Source: Richelia intracellularis HH01
Lineage (GTDB): Bacteria; Cyanobacteriota; Cyanobacteriia; Cyanobacteriales; Nostocaceae
Length of the DNA: 64,000 nt
Assembly (NCBI RefSeq): GCF_000350105.1
Contig: NZ_CAIY01000080.1
Location: forward strand, 56,240 to 120,239
Direction of reading: 5' to 3'
This document shows positions 11,190 through 21,466 of this stretch, in pieces (position 1 is the first letter of the stretch; every line of letters begins with the position of its first letter). The notes under the pieces were generated by a model, which worked only from the letters and a program-made list of their open reading frames with translations, was not told the origin of the DNA and ran no database searches. The translations under genes and the position numbers were made by a program.

Positions 11190-13004
11190 ATGACTAAAGT
11201 AACTGAAGCAAGAGCACACCATACTTATCATCCTGTAGAAGAATCTGTCCCTCAGATTAGCTATCAGGTAGCTATGTCTCAACCAGAAACACACTTATTT
11301 GAAGTGACATTGCATATCCATAATGTTCCTTCACCAATTCTTGATTTAAAGCTACCCATATGGACACCCGGTTCTTACTTAGTAAGAGAATACGCTAAGC
11401 ACTTACAAGATTTTACAGTTGTTGCTGTTAATCAGTCATTACCTTGGTACAAAATTAGTAAAAACCACTGGCAAGTAAAAACTAACAATATTACAGAAGC
11501 TACTATAAATTACCGCATTTTTGCTAATGAGTTGTCTGTACGCACAAACCATTTAGATAGTTCTCATGGTTATTTTAATGGTGCTGCCTTATTTCTAAGA
11601 GTTATTGACTGGGAAAAACAACCTATTCAAGTAACTATTATTCCCCCCAATAAAAAATGGCAGGTAACTACGGCATTATCATCTGATGCCAACAAAAATA
11701 ACACTTTTCTGGCATCAGACTTTGATACTTTAGTAGACAGCCCTTTTGAAATTGGTATTCATCAATTACACCATTTTCAGGTAATGGGTAAACCCCATGA
11801 ATTAGCAATTTGGGGGGAGGGTAATTTTCAAATCAAACCTATAATTGCTGATATCAGCAAGATTATTGAGGTAGAGGCGACTATATTTGGGGAGCTCCCC
11901 TATGACAGATATGTATTTCTCCTACACCTGTTTTCACAAGCTTATGGAGGCTTAGAACATAAAAATAGTTGTTCTTTAATTTACCAACGATTCGGATTCC
12001 GTAACCGCCAAAAATATGAGCGGTTTATGCAGTTAATAGCCCATGAATTTTTTCATCTATGGAATGTTAAACGCATTCGCCCCCAAAGTTTGGAGATATA
12101 TGATTATGATCAGGAAAACTATACACCTTGTTTGTGGTTTTGTGAGGGAACCACAAGTTTTTATGATTTACTTATTCCCCTGAGGGCCAAAATCTACAAT
12201 GCTAACTCATTCTTGCATAACTGGAGTAAAGAAATTACCCGCTTTCTTAATACTCCAGGAAGAAAAGTACAACTCTTAACAGAATCTAGTTTTGATGCGT
12301 GGATAAAACTGTATCGTCCCCATGCCCACAGCCATAACTCTCAAATATCCTATTACTTAAAAGGGGAAATAGTATCTCTACTATTAGATTTATACATTCG
12401 TGCCCAACATCAAAATCAACGTTCTTTAGATGACGTAATGTTACAAATGTGGGAAAAATTTGGTAAGCAAGAAATCGGTTATACTCCAGACCAACTCCGA
12501 GAAATCATTGAGACTGTTACAGGTCAAGACTTAAATGAATTTTACCAAAAATATATTGAGGGGACAGAAGAGTTGCCCTTCAATCAGTATTTAGAGCCCT
12601 TTGGTTTGCAATTAGTTGCAGATAAAGAAACCACACCATTCCTGGGAATTACGGTAAGTCATAAGCATGGCAAGGATATAGTCACGTTTGTGGAGTCAGG
12701 CTCCCCAGCAGAGGCGGCTGGGATTAATGCAGAGGATGAGTTGCTAGCAATTAATGGTTTACGTATCAATGACAATCAACTTAGCGAGCGCCTGAAAGAA
12801 TACCAACCTCACGATACAATCCAAATATCACTCTTCCACCATGATAAACTCTGCTCAGTCCATGTTATCTTAGATGAACCCCACACACGAAATTATCAGA
12901 TAGTTACCATCGAAAATCCTTCCCCGATTCAAAAAGATAACTTTTCTGGTTGGCTGGGTACTCCCATAACAGATTTTATGACAGAAACGGGAATATACAG
13001 CTGA
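11190..13004 (+). CDS. M61 (glycyl aminopeptidase-like) peptidase with PDZ domain
   Basis: A 604-residue zinc peptidase of family M61. The zinc motif HEFFH is at about 285-289 and the third ligand is probably Glu in WFCEGTTSFY near 319. The N-terminal half is the all-beta region found in this family. A PDZ domain lies near the C-terminus (about 490-570), with FLGITVS and the SGSPAEAAGINAEDELLAINGLRI core that binds peptide C-termini. There is no signal peptide, so a cytoplasmic location is likely. The family typically removes N-terminal Gly or Ala; the physiological substrate in cyanobacteria is unknown. The gene stands alone, divergent from treX. Confidence 0.88.
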   Translation: MTKVTEARAHHTYHPVEESVPQISYQVAMSQPETHLFEVTLHIHNVPSPILDLKLPIWTPGSYLVREYAKHLQDFTVVAVNQSLPWYKISKNHWQVKTNNITEATINYRIFANELSVRTNHLDSSHGYFNGAALFLRVIDWEKQPIQVTIIPPNKKWQVTTALSSDANKNNTFLASDFDTLVDSPFEIGIHQLHHFQVMGKPHELAIWGEGNFQIKPIIADISKIIEVEATIFGELPYDRYVFLLHLFSQAYGGLEHKNSCSLIYQRFGFRNRQKYERFMQLIAHEFFHLWNVKRIRPQSLEIYDYDQENYTPCLWFCEGTTSFYDLLIPLRAKIYNANSFLHNWSKEITRFLNTPGRKVQLLTESSFDAWIKLYRPHAHSHNSQISYYLKGEIVSLLLDLYIRAQHQNQRSLDDVMLQMWEKFGKQEIGYTPDQLREIIETVTGQDLNEFYQKYIEGTEELPFNQYLEPFGLQLVADKETTPFLGITVSHKHGKDIVTFVESGSPAEAAGINAEDELLAINGLRINDNQLSERLKEYQPHDTIQISLFHHDKLCSVHVILDEPHTRNYQIVTIENPSPIQKDNFSGWLGTPITDFMTETGIYS

Positions 13005-13427
13005 TATTATCATGAATAATGACTTAAATAATGGTTTTCAGACTTATGTACAACCTGGATAAACGTGCTTTTAATGAATTCAGTTGATGTAGTAGCTTCT
13101 CATCAGTTAGTTGTTAGTACTATCAGGTTATTTTGAAAGTATAATTACCAGATACTTTGTTATATATTCTCCGCAAATCTACACATTTCCTATTAGGTAT
13201 AGACAATAAGGACAATTCTCAGGCTTTTGCCAACTTGAATAACCTCATTGCTAAATAAGCGCTGAAGTTTTTAGATGAATTGAATTAATTTAGAATTGCA
13301 AAAATTATAAATTAATATTTGAGTTGCGCTAAGACTACTTATTATTCCTATGAAAGGGCTAGATTGAAGGACATGTTGTTAGATTTGTAATAGTTTGACT
13401 TTTCATTTTTTTCTGCTTTCTGTGTAT
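13005..13427. other. convergent spacer, nothing recognised
   Basis: Lies between the ends of the M61 gene (plus) and comB (minus). A terminator would be expected, but I see no clear hairpin and no credible frame. Confidence 0.35.
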
Positions 13428-14165
13428 TTAATCACAACTTTTTAAAACTCCAAGTTCTTTTTGCATAGGTAAGACATCTAGAATATTTTTTTGAGCACAG
13501 TATCTAAGGTCTTCATTTCCAGCAAGTCCTAGTAAACGTTTACCATGACTGGCATGGTGCAATAGTTCAACCAAGTTATCTTGCCATTGAGTATATAGTG
13601 CAATTGCACTATATACTTCATCATTACCAGCAAGATTATTGACAGATAAATTACTTTGTTGCACTAAGCCATAAGCAACAGCACCAGCACAAGCAGTATC
13701 TTCCAAGGAAAAACTACCCTCCCAACCAGAACCAATAACCCATATTGTCTCTGGTTTATTCTTCAATAAGTATTTCACCACTGTACTGAGATTGACAAAA
13801 GCTGCAGTAATTAAGGTCTGAGACTTTTGTACCCGTTGTAACGCACGAGTGCCATTAGTAGTACTCATAAATAAACGTTTGTCTTTAACTCTTTCTGGAG
13901 TAAAATCAAGAGGAGAATTTCCCAGATCAAACCCAGGTATTTTTAAACCATTGCGTTCCCCAGCTCGTAGGAGTTTTTCAGGCATCCAATGCTTGCTAGT
14001 TTCAATTAGCAAGTCCAAATCATCAAATACCTGTATAGCCTCCCCTCCAGAGTCTAGGATTTTAGCTATAGTGGTTGTTGCCCTTAGTACATCAACTACG
14101 ATGGCACATTCAGGTAGTTTTTCCGTAGGAGTTAATTCTGGGGTATGATAAATAAATATATTCAC
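13428..14165 (-). CDS. comB: ComB-family 2-phosphosulfolactate phosphatase
   Basis: A 245-residue protein, full length for the ComB family. It opens with [31 protein letters not shown] and carries [12 protein letters not shown] and [13 protein letters not shown], all family hallmarks. ComB hydrolyses 2-phosphosulfolactate in archaeal coenzyme M synthesis. Cyanobacteria have the family but do not make coenzyme M, so the substrate here is uncertain. The start is a GTG at 14165. It is transcribed divergently from the BlaI-type gene. Confidence 0.88.
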   Translation of the reverse strand: MNIFIYHTPELTPTEKLPECAIVVDVLRATTTIAKILDSGGEAIQVFDDLDLLIETSKHWMPEKLLRAGERNGLKIPGFDLGNSPLDFTPERVKDKRLFMSTTNGTRALQRVQKSQTLITAAFVNLSTVVKYLLKNKPETIWVIGSGWEGSFSLEDTACAGAVAYGLVQQSNLSVNNLAGNDEVYSAIALYTQWQDNLVELLHHASHGKRLLGLAGNEDLRYCAQKNILDVLPMQKELGVLKSCD

Positions 14166-14262
14166 TTGCCAACTAAACTCAATCTAAAAATATAGTGCTG
14201 ATGAGATAATATTCTACATACTTAGTGTCATTTCAGAGATCAATTGTCAGCAAACTACTAAG

Positions 14263-14296
14263 AAAACCCATGCAAAGAGAACTTGCATGGGGTTTA
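14263..14296. repeat. stem-loop upstream of the BlaI-type gene
   Basis: A 12-13 bp near-perfect hairpin (AACCCATGCAA arm, 7-8 nt loop) followed by a T-rich stretch. It sits between the divergent comB and BlaI-type starts, so it looks like a terminator with no gene before it. It could act as a leader attenuator for the repressor operon or be left from a lost gene. Confidence 0.5.
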
Positions 14297-14352
14297 GAAT
14301 TATTCTTTTGATTGAAAATTTTTTCTTTGTTCCCTTAATTTAGTTTTTCAGC

Positions 14353-14787
14353 ATGTCACCTTTACCAGATTACCGTCCCAAACAATTATCTGTCGGCCCT
14401 CTAGAATCAGAAATCTTGCAAATAATTTGGAAACTGGGGGAAGTGACTGTTAAAGATGTACATGATTGCATCCTTAATGATCCCAGCCGAGAACTAGCAT
14501 ATGCCTCAGTGACTACTGTATTACGTCGTTTGACAGAAAAAGGTTGGCTTGTTTGTAATAAAAGTGGGAGAGCTTTCTATTGGCGACCTTTAGTAACAAA
14601 ACGCCAGGCAGATATGATTAAGGCACATGAACAGTTGAAACAATTTCTAGCAGTAGGTAATCCAGATGTGGTTGCTGCTTTCGCGGATAGTATTGATGAG
14701 GCTGCAGGCGAACAAATACAAGCAATTGCCCAACGAATTCAGGCTGCCAGGAAAGCAAGAGAGGAAAACGAAGAATGCATCTGGTAA
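14353..14787 (+). CDS. petR: BlaI/MecI/CopY-family repressor, PetR-like
   Basis: A 144-residue winged-helix regulator of the BlaI family: LGPLESEIL-type opening, VKDVHDCI, and SVTTVLRRLTEKGWLVCNKSGRAFYW as the recognition and wing region. The C-terminal third should dimerise. Its stop overlaps the start of a membrane M56 protease by 13 bp, the classic repressor/protease arrangement. In Synechocystis such a pair, PetR/PetP, controls the copper-dependent switch between plastocyanin and cytochrome c6, with the protease destroying PetR when copper is present. Assignment to PetR rather than another BlaI paralogue is inference from family and gene order. Confidence 0.82.
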   Translation: MSPLPDYRPKQLSVGPLESEILQIIWKLGEVTVKDVHDCILNDPSRELAYASVTTVLRRLTEKGWLVCNKSGRAFYWRPLVTKRQADMIKAHEQLKQFLAVGNPDVVAAFADSIDEAAGEQIQAIAQRIQAARKAREENEECIW

Positions 14788-15614
14788 TAATTTTAATTGC
14801 CTTTATCATAGCTTGCTGGGTTAGATGCCAATGGTATACACTTCAAGACTGCTGGACTGTCCGTTGGCAACGAGCGATGTTCTTATTTCTCTTTCCTCCT
14901 TTATTAATTTTTATGACAGCTATGGCTCTTACATGCATGGGGCCCCAGGGGAAAATGGGTGAATGGCAAGTTAGTTGTGCCAGTTATATAATGGCATTAA
15001 GTTTGTTATTATTATTTGTATTAAACTTTGCCCGTCTTACTTGGGGAGCCTGGGAAACACTGGTATCAGCACGTAAGTTAAACCAAGTTAGCTTAAATGG
15101 TATCCCCATCCATGTTTTATCTACCTCAGTCCCATTTGCTGGTGAGGTGGGATTTTGGCAGCCAACACTAGTAATTAGTCAAGGTCTAATAAATAGCCTA
15201 TCTCCAGAACACTTACAAACTGTGATTGCCCATGAGCAGGGACATTGCCATTATCGGGATACATTTTGGTTTTTCTGGTTAGGTTGGACTCGTGAATGTA
15301 CTCGATGGTTGCCTAATACTGAGTCTTTATGGCAGGAATTACTTATTTTAAGAGAAATACGGGCTGATGCCTATGCATCTTTGCAGGTAGACCCCCTCTT
15401 ATTAGCAGAATCTTTACTGCTAGTAGTTAGTGATACTTCCATTACTGATAATATTGTCTGTGCAGCCCTAGGTACTTCTGGTAGTGATTGCTTAGAACAA
15501 CGCATAGATGCTTTACTTGCTATGCAAAAACCACGGTATCAAATCAATTGGCAGTCATGGCAAAAATTCCTTTGGGCTCTTTTGCCTCTTGGAACAGTTA
15601 TATTTCATACATAA
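14775..15614 (+). CDS. petP: M56 (BlaR1-like) membrane metalloprotease, PetP-like
   Basis: A 279-residue membrane protease. It has hydrophobic segments near residues 2-15, 35-53 and 70-88. The zinc site HEQGH is at about 153-157, and Glu of REIRADAY near 194 is the likely third ligand. A last hydrophobic segment is near the C-terminus. The large penicillin-sensing domain of true BlaR1 is absent, as in other short cyanobacterial members, so this is not a beta-lactam sensor. It is co-translated with the upstream repressor (13-bp overlap). By analogy with PetP it would cleave that repressor in response to copper. Confidence 0.82.
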   Translation: MHLVIILIAFIIACWVRCQWYTLQDCWTVRWQRAMFLFLFPPLLIFMTAMALTCMGPQGKMGEWQVSCASYIMALSLLLLFVLNFARLTWGAWETLVSARKLNQVSLNGIPIHVLSTSVPFAGEVGFWQPTLVISQGLINSLSPEHLQTVIAHEQGHCHYRDTFWFFWLGWTRECTRWLPNTESLWQELLILREIRADAYASLQVDPLLLAESLLLVVSDTSITDNIVCAALGTSGSDCLEQRIDALLAMQKPRYQINWQSWQKFLWALLPLGTVIFHT

Positions 15615-16213
15615 ATAATGAATTATATTTTTTATGGTTATTTATCTTTCCCTTTTAGATATCACTATTATGATAAACTACTGAGTAACTCTTGTAGTAC
15701 ATATATGCTCTTGAAATTAAAATATTAATTTTTGCCCCCAGCTTTTCTAGTAATAATATTAAGTCTATTATTTTTAATATTTATCCTAATAATTTTAGGT
15801 TTTTGATTGCTGTTGCTTCAATAGAGTAAAGTAAGATTCTGCGTGGTAAGTAGTACAACTCAATCAATAAATTTTGATGAATCTTAATAGCAGAAGATAT
15901 TATTGTTCAACACCCCTCAATTAATCATTGAATATTTTCCTAGGTTACGTTTTAGCTATTCTTATTTGCAAGAATGTGAGTAAAACTTGGTTTCAATAAA
16001 AAATCCGTTGTTGCAGGATGAAACCTTCTTCATGCAAGTCTCCAACCTTAAAGGAATAGGTTTAAAAAATAACAATAAAGCAGAATAGAAAAATTCGTTG
16101 AAAGGTTTAATAAAATTGAGGAGATAATAGTTGATGGGGTCAAAGATTCCATTTAAAGTGATCACTACCTAGAAAAACAAAAATTGAATTCTTCTTACCC
16201 AACTTTAATGATC
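15615..16213. other. convergent spacer, no supported gene
   Basis: Lies between the ends of the M56 protease gene and cbiO. A 67-codon minus-strand frame at 15962-16165 starts with GTG, lacks a ribosome site and matches nothing I know; I treat it as chance or a remnant. No clear terminator is visible. Confidence 0.35.
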
Positions 16214-16978
16214 CTACCAACCTATAGGTAAATTAAATCGTTCTAATGTCTGCGAATCCTTCAATAATGGTTCAATATCTGCATTTATAAAAATAGAGCC
16301 TCCAGACATGACCAAAGCTTTTTTAGTCACTTTTCCCAACCAATTCAAGTCATGGGATGCAATCAACATAGCTTGAATTGGTAATTGTAATAAGATATGA
16401 GCCAGTCTGCGTCGCCATGCTGGATCTAATCCTGTAGTGGGTTCGTCTAGTATAAGAATATCAGGTTCTAGTGCTAAGATAGCAGCAAGAGCAGCTAGTC
16501 GCCTTTGCCCTCCAGATAATTCGTGTACGGAGCTGTTCGCATAGGATTCTAAACCAAAATCAATTAGTAGTTGTTGGGCTTTATTTATTGCTATGGCATG
16601 AGGAACCCCGTAATTACGAGGTCCAAAAGTTATATCTTCTATGACAGTAGGCATAAATAATTGGTCGTTGGCATCTTGGAATCCAAAACCAATGTGTCGG
16701 CGAATATGTAGTAGTGTTTTATGAGATACAGGAATATTCCGAATCCAAACTTGACCTTGTTGAGGTTGTTTCAAACCAATAATGTTCTCCAATAATGTAC
16801 TTTTTCCTGAACCAGTAGCTCCCATTAAGGCAAAGCGATCACCAACATTTAAATTAAAAGAAATGTTTTTTAATACTGGTTGCTGCCTAGGATATGAATA
16901 TGTTAGTTCTTCTACTTTGAGCACACTTTCTCTTGATTGAGATACTAAAAGTTGTGGGTTAGATGTTAGAGATTTCAA
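16214..16978 (-). CDS. cbiO: ECF cobalt/nickel transporter ATPase CbiO
   Basis: A 254-residue ABC ATPase. Walker A GATGSGKST is at about 53-61, with a Q-loop at FQDANDQLF, signature LSGGQ, Walker B ILILDEPTTGLD and the H-loop SHD. FQDANDQLFMPTV is typical of the energy-coupling-factor subgroup. It powers the CbiM/CbiQ importer encoded just upstream; the cbiQ stop and this gene are 24 bp apart. The start is unclear: the longest frame uses TTG at 16978 without a ribosome site, and a GTG about 18 codons later, just before the conserved LKVEELTYSYP, is equally plausible. Confidence 0.92.
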   Translation of the reverse strand: MKSLTSNPQLLVSQSRESVLKVEELTYSYPRQQPVLKNISFNLNVGDRFALMGATGSGKSTLLENIIGLKQPQQGQVWIRNIPVSHKTLLHIRRHIGFGFQDANDQLFMPTVIEDITFGPRNYGVPHAIAINKAQQLLIDFGLESYANSSVHELSGGQRRLAALAAILALEPDILILDEPTTGLDPAWRRRLAHILLQLPIQAMLIASHDLNWLGKVTKKALVMSGGSIFINADIEPLLKDSQTLERFNLPIGW

Positions 16979-17002
16979 AATTCTACACTCAAAACAAGGA
17001 AT

Positions 17003-17656
17003 TTAATCAAGATAGGAAGCAATGGTAATAACCATAGTAGTAGTAATCATGACTAAGACTACTAAACAATCTGAGGTTTTAAATGAAGAGTCCAAAGGAA
17101 AGTTACCCTGATAACCCTTTATTTCCATGGCTGAATATACCCTTTCAGCACGATTTAAACTTCTTAAGTAGAGACTACCAATCATGGCTGCATTGGTATA
17201 ACGCAACCAACTATTAGCACCTCCTAAGCCCCTCATTTGGGCAGCTCGTTGCATTCGCTGCACTTCACCTACTAGTATCTCTATATACTGTCCTGCTAAG
17301 AGTAAAATTTCTTTAAATGCTACTGGTAATGGTAAACCTTTGAGGGCAATACCAAAACTATGAGGGGGTAATGTTAAGACAAAACTGTTCATAATCAGTA
17401 AACAAATTAAGGAACGAATTAATAAGAAACTTGCTTTTTCCCAACCCATAGGCAATACCAGGAATGTCAGAAAAATTAACTCTACCCCTAGTAATTTTAT
17501 CAAATTCTCAATAGCAACCTGAAGCCCAATTACCCATAATAAAGATATAACAGCATACATACTTAGATAGAACCAATCACCATACTCTAAAAGGGCTGCT
17601 CCCACGACAGTAATTAAAGATAAATGCAAGCGCAGTGGAACGGAAAATTTAGGCAT
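17003..17656 (-). CDS. cbiQ: ECF transporter transmembrane subunit CbiQ
   Basis: A 217-residue membrane protein with four to five hydrophobic helices. Near residues 130-145 it has QRMQRAAQMRGL, the arginine-rich coupling helix with the A-x-x-x-R-G signature of ECF T-components that contacts the ATPase. Its ATG overlaps the end of cbiM (ATGCCTAA), which implies translational coupling. It links the CbiM substrate-binding component to CbiO. Confidence 0.92.
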   Translation of the reverse strand: MPKFSVPLRLHLSLITVVGAALLEYGDWFYLSMYAVISLLWVIGLQVAIENLIKLLGVELIFLTFLVLPMGWEKASFLLIRSLICLLIMNSFVLTLPPHSFGIALKGLPLPVAFKEILLLAGQYIEILVGEVQRMQRAAQMRGLGGANSWLRYTNAAMIGSLYLRSLNRAERVYSAMEIKGYQGNFPLDSSFKTSDCLVVLVMITTTMVITIASYLD

Positions 17657-18572
17657 TTTTTGGTTTCACCATCTTTGCTAATCCAAATGCCACTATAAAG
17701 CAGAAGGTAGAACCTATCAAGCCGGTTATACTGGTTCCGATATTACCTAAACCCTTAATTCCGTAGTCTGCTAAAGGTGTGGGAATTATAATCTTCGCAG
17801 TATCTGCTAAATTTATAAATCCTAAGTCTTCAGATACTTTTTCCAAACCATCAGGCCATGCCGATACAAACAAAGATAATATTCCAGCAATTACAAAAAT
17901 GCTAACAATTGGTGTGAGCCAACCTCGAAATACTTGCTGTTTACCCGGTAGCAAGTCAGGTCTAACGTTAATTAAATAAGCTATTATTCCCCCTGTAATT
18001 GTTCCTTCCCCTACTCCAATCAGAATATGAATTCCTGCCATTGCTGGCAGAACCAACTTAGCAGGAGCTGTTCCAGAAATTGCCAACTGAATAGCACAAG
18101 TGATAGCAGCTACAAATACACTCAAACCAGCTGCGATCCCTGCAGCTAAAGGCAAACTTTTCTGGGAGCCGCCAAACAATTTATGTAGTGTTTGAGCTAA
18201 TAACCAACCAACCCAAACCCCAATTACTGCCATATTCAAAATATTTGCCCCCAAGGCAGTAATTCCACCATCAGCAAATAAAACTGCCTGAATAATCAAA
18301 ACTGTAGCAATACTCAACATTCCAGCCCAAGGACTACCTAAAATAATTGCAGCCAAAGTTCCCCCTAACAAGTGACCACTAGTTCCTCCAAACACAGGAA
18401 AATTAATCATTTGTGCTGCAAAAATAAAAGCTGTGGTTAAACCTAGAAGAGGCGCATACCGTTTACCCAAATTGTTCCGTAATCGTTCTAAAGCAAGAGC
18501 CAAAGCAACTAAACTGGCTACAGCAGCAGCCCCTGCTACTGGCACAGAAAGAAAACTATCAGGTATATGCAT
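17649..18572 (-). CDS. cbiM: cobalt/nickel ECF substrate-binding subunit CbiM with PDGLE (CbiN-like) tail
   Basis: A 307-residue membrane protein. I start it at 18572: the ATG is followed by HIPDSFLS, the conserved metal-binding N-terminus, and a strong GGAGGT site lies eight bases upstream. The longer frame (to 18593) would begin inside that ribosome site and would bury the N-terminal metal ligand. About seven helices follow, with the conserved GGTSGHLLGG segment near 110-120. The C-terminal part carries SAWPDGLEKV, the PDGLE/CbiN motif, so CbiM and CbiN are fused. Whether it imports Co for cobalamin or Ni for hydrogenase or urease cannot be decided here. I see no cobalamin riboswitch upstream. 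Confidence 0.92.
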   Translation of the reverse strand: MHIPDSFLSVPVAGAAAVASLVALALALERLRNNLGKRYAPLLGLTTAFIFAAQMINFPVFGGTSGHLLGGTLAAIILGSPWAGMLSIATVLIIQAVLFADGGITALGANILNMAVIGVWVGWLLAQTLHKLFGGSQKSLPLAAGIAAGLSVFVAAITCAIQLAISGTAPAKLVLPAMAGIHILIGVGEGTITGGIIAYLINVRPDLLPGKQQVFRGWLTPIVSIFVIAGILSLFVSAWPDGLEKVSEDLGFINLADTAKIIIPTPLADYGIKGLGNIGTSITGLIGSTFCFIVAFGLAKMVKPKNA

Positions 18573-18785
18573 TAATTTACCTCCAAATTTCATCTAGTTT
18601 TAGATATTTTCTTTCTGAAGTATAGCTATATTCTTAAGATTCATTTAAAACGAAAATTTTACTTATTCTACAATACCCTCTCAGAGTAATTAACCCCAAC
18701 TTCATTAATAATCTTACGAAAATTTTTGTTTTATGAAATAAATTTATGTTTGTATTTGTTAAGAGTTCATTTATAAAGTAAATCT

Positions 18786-18977
18786 TTAGAAGTCAGTCAA
18801 TAGAGCATGATGCGAGTTATAAAAATCAGCATGTATATTATCTCTAGTTATTTCGAGGGTAGTATATATAATTTTTGCCAAAGCAACAATACTGCTTAAA
18901 TCAAGTAAATTATCTTTCCAGTTCTCAATATTTAGCTTAGGATATCGATTATTTTGTTCACAATATATTATTTGAAC
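18786..18977 (-). pseudogene. C-terminal fragment of an unidentified gene
   Basis: A minus-strand frame of 63 codons without a start, ending in a stop at 18786-18788, has a strongly protein-like composition. Examples are YPKLNIENWKDNLLDLSS, ALAKIIYTTLEITRDN and a final ADFYNSHHALLTDF. Upstream the same frame continues through several stops (ARSYKYANYNYNYMISALL near 19040). A neighbouring frame gives SEHPELTKWLEV near 19085, as expected after a frameshift. I read this as the decayed 3' half of a gene of unknown family. Confidence 0.45.
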
Positions 18978-19594
18978 TTAAGCCTAAATCCCCAGTTAAA
19001 ATTAGCCAAATAGTAAAGCTGAAATCATGTAATTGTAGTTATAATTAGCATATTTATAACTTCTAGCCACTTGGTTAATTCTGGATGTTCACTGAAATTC
19101 CTATTAAGGCTGATGTAGGGAAAAATCTTTCAATAACATATTTATTTTCCTATAAGGAGTTGAAGTATTAACTCAAGGCTGTTAACCTAGTTGTAGTATA
19201 GAATCGCCTTAATTTTACTGATTTTTAACTATCAACTCCACACACAATTACTTACCTTGAGCTAATCATTATTTAATGATTGTCTATCTATCATCTTCTA
19301 ATTAAAGGGTTTTCCCGTTTTTTTATAATTACCATAAACTATTATGTTTAGGAAATACTTATAACAAGTACGTTTCGCTGATACCCTATCTATAAGCAAA
19401 ATTGTACCTTATTACATGCTCTTCTCATGATAATTTAATGATTATTTATACTAAAACTAACTAGTTAAATTACTTATTGTCAGAACCTGCTATTTTACTG
19501 AGACACTCAAAATAGCTAGGATAATTTGATCAAGATATATTGCTAATTTTCAGGGCTACTATTCGCATAACTAAACCTAATTATTTATCTTTAG

Positions 19595-19634
19595 ATTTGC
19601 TCCAATATGATTCATAGATCATATTAGAGCAAAT
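19595..19634. repeat. 17-bp inverted repeat
   Basis: Arms 19595-19611 and 19618-19634 pair over 17 positions with one G-U wobble and a 6-nt loop (TCATAG). No gene end lies nearby. Confidence 0.7.
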
Positions 19635-19799
19635 GTGTTCACAAAGAAAAAGTGTAAATACTATTAATTCTATATAAATCACTTTTATAAGTTCACATTA
19701 TTAGAAATATAGATATAAACAAAATATATTACCTTTTAAATTGCTGCTTGTCAAAATTAGTTGTGCCTAGTTATTAGGTTTTATCAGTGAGTGATTGAT

Positions 19800-20089
19800 A
19801 TGGATAACAAGTCAAAAAAGCAGAAAGTCCCATGGTAACTTATTAACAAGCCTGGATAATTATTATTTATAAATAATTTAATATAGATACCGCTCAATTT
19901 TATCAATGGGAAATATATTCTAAAAGACTTTGCTAATGTACTTTAGATGAGAACATGGTATCACTAGAATATAGACTAAAATCTATACAAGAAATCATTG
20001 GGTATTCTGATAGTCTTAAGAGAAGTATAATTCATGAAAGAAAAGATACATCTGCAAATAATTGGAATGATTATTCTAAAGCAGATTAG
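19800..20089 (+). pseudogene. decayed gene with intact terminator
   Basis: The beginning reads MDNKSKKQKVPW from an ATG at 19800 and then breaks. A second part from an ATG at 19955 runs 44 codons with a clearly coding-like sequence (SLEYRLKSIQEIIGY, SLKRSIIHERKDTS, final NDYSKAD). Between them the frame contains TAQFYQWEIYSKRLC before a stop. The stop at 20087-20089 sits at the edge of a 21-bp perfect stem-loop, as expected of a gene end. Either the 44-residue frame is a genuine small gene or the whole is a remnant of a protein of about 95 residues. Family not recognised. Confidence 0.45.
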
Positions 20090-20140
20090 TTTTATTTTAG
20101 AGTAACTTAAGCTTAGATGAAGTTACTCTAAAATAAAACT
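20088..20140 (+). terminator. 21-bp perfect stem-loop
   Basis: Arms 20088-20108 and 20120-20140 are perfectly complementary, with an 11-nt loop. It directly abuts the stop codon of the frame ending at 20089, which supports that frame having been a gene. Confidence 0.65.
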
Positions 20141-21466
20141 CTATAAGCCTGAAAAATAACAGTAGTGATTTTGCCTAATTATATTCTGATTAGAGTTGAT
20201 ATAAGTTTCATTTGAACTCCAAATTCGTAGCATAATATCCTCACTCTAATCAAGATTCTGAAGGTCAAATGATTGAATCATAATATATTAAATCGGTGCT
20301 TTAGTATATTCTATTTATAGAGAAAGACTTAACACCATTTTAAATTCACTGATAATATAAAGTCGTAAATTTACTAATAAAATTTCTATAGTAATAGCTC
20401 AATTTGGAAGGAACTTAAAGATAATATTTAGTAATTTATAAACTGGGAAAGCTTGACTTTAAATAGCTTGTTATTGAGATAAGCTTCATTTGCTATTCCC
20501 CAATTTTAAAATTGCAAAAAGTTTGATTTAATCATGCTAAGATCTATACAGATTTTATGCTATTACTATCTAATACCACATTTTCATAAAGATTAGTTTA
20601 GAATACAATCAGACAAATTTTGAGTATCTAGTAGTAATTACAATTAAACAGACATTAATAATATTTATTACTGATGTTATAAAAACATAAATAATAATCT
20701 TTTTACCCTTTAATTATATGTATTCTTTTATTAAAGATAAATACTTTTAAATCAGATTTGGATGTTTTTCAATAGAATGGATAACAATTATTTTTATAAA
20801 TTCTATAATATAGTTATTATTAACTTCTCAAGTAGTGATAGAGAATTTAGAAAATATCCAAGAAAAGCTTTAGTTAATTTATTCTATCAAGTATATGGAT
20901 TTAAAACTTTAGGATAATAAATACTTCAATACATTGAAGAAGTGAAATTTATAAGTATTAAAGGTATTAGAAGTACTAATCAAAATAGTTGTATTAAGAT
21001 ACATTCATAAAAAATATGAACAAGATTATAAATTTTTGAATGGAGTCTCAATATAAATATAAAGTCCTCAAATTTATCCTAATATTACCTCACCTCATTT
21101 TTTTAAGTGTGGATAAGCAATATTAAATATTATTATAATCTAAGAAATATATAAGTAGAACTGCTCGGGTTACCTTCTGATTACTGCGCAATTTTATTGA
21201 TTAATTAAGACTATTAAAAACTTGCTATATCAAAATTAATAGTATCATTTTGCTATAAATATATTGATAGAAAACTATTCAAATACTTTTTAAATAAATC
21301 TTCGATATAAAACTATTCCAGATTCTTTAAACTTTATTTTGTATAAAAGTAGATCTTTCTTTGAAATGATTCTATTTGTTGTGGGAGCATAACTAGTACT
21401 TTTACTGCGTTATGTTTTTTCTTGTAAAATTTTCATTTTATATCAATTATTTTCTGAGGATTTTTG

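Noticed and set aside
14215..14240. TACA...GTGT dyad as a BlaI-type operator
   Set aside because: Only a loose match to the TACA/TGTA operator; no second copy near the repressor start.
14775..15614. Truncated BlaR1 beta-lactam receptor
   Set aside because: Short M56 proteins without the penicillin-binding domain are normal partners of cyanobacterial BlaI-type repressors.
18594..18850. Cobalamin or NiCo riboswitch before cbiM
   Set aside because: No conserved B12-box or equivalent core seen on the minus strand.
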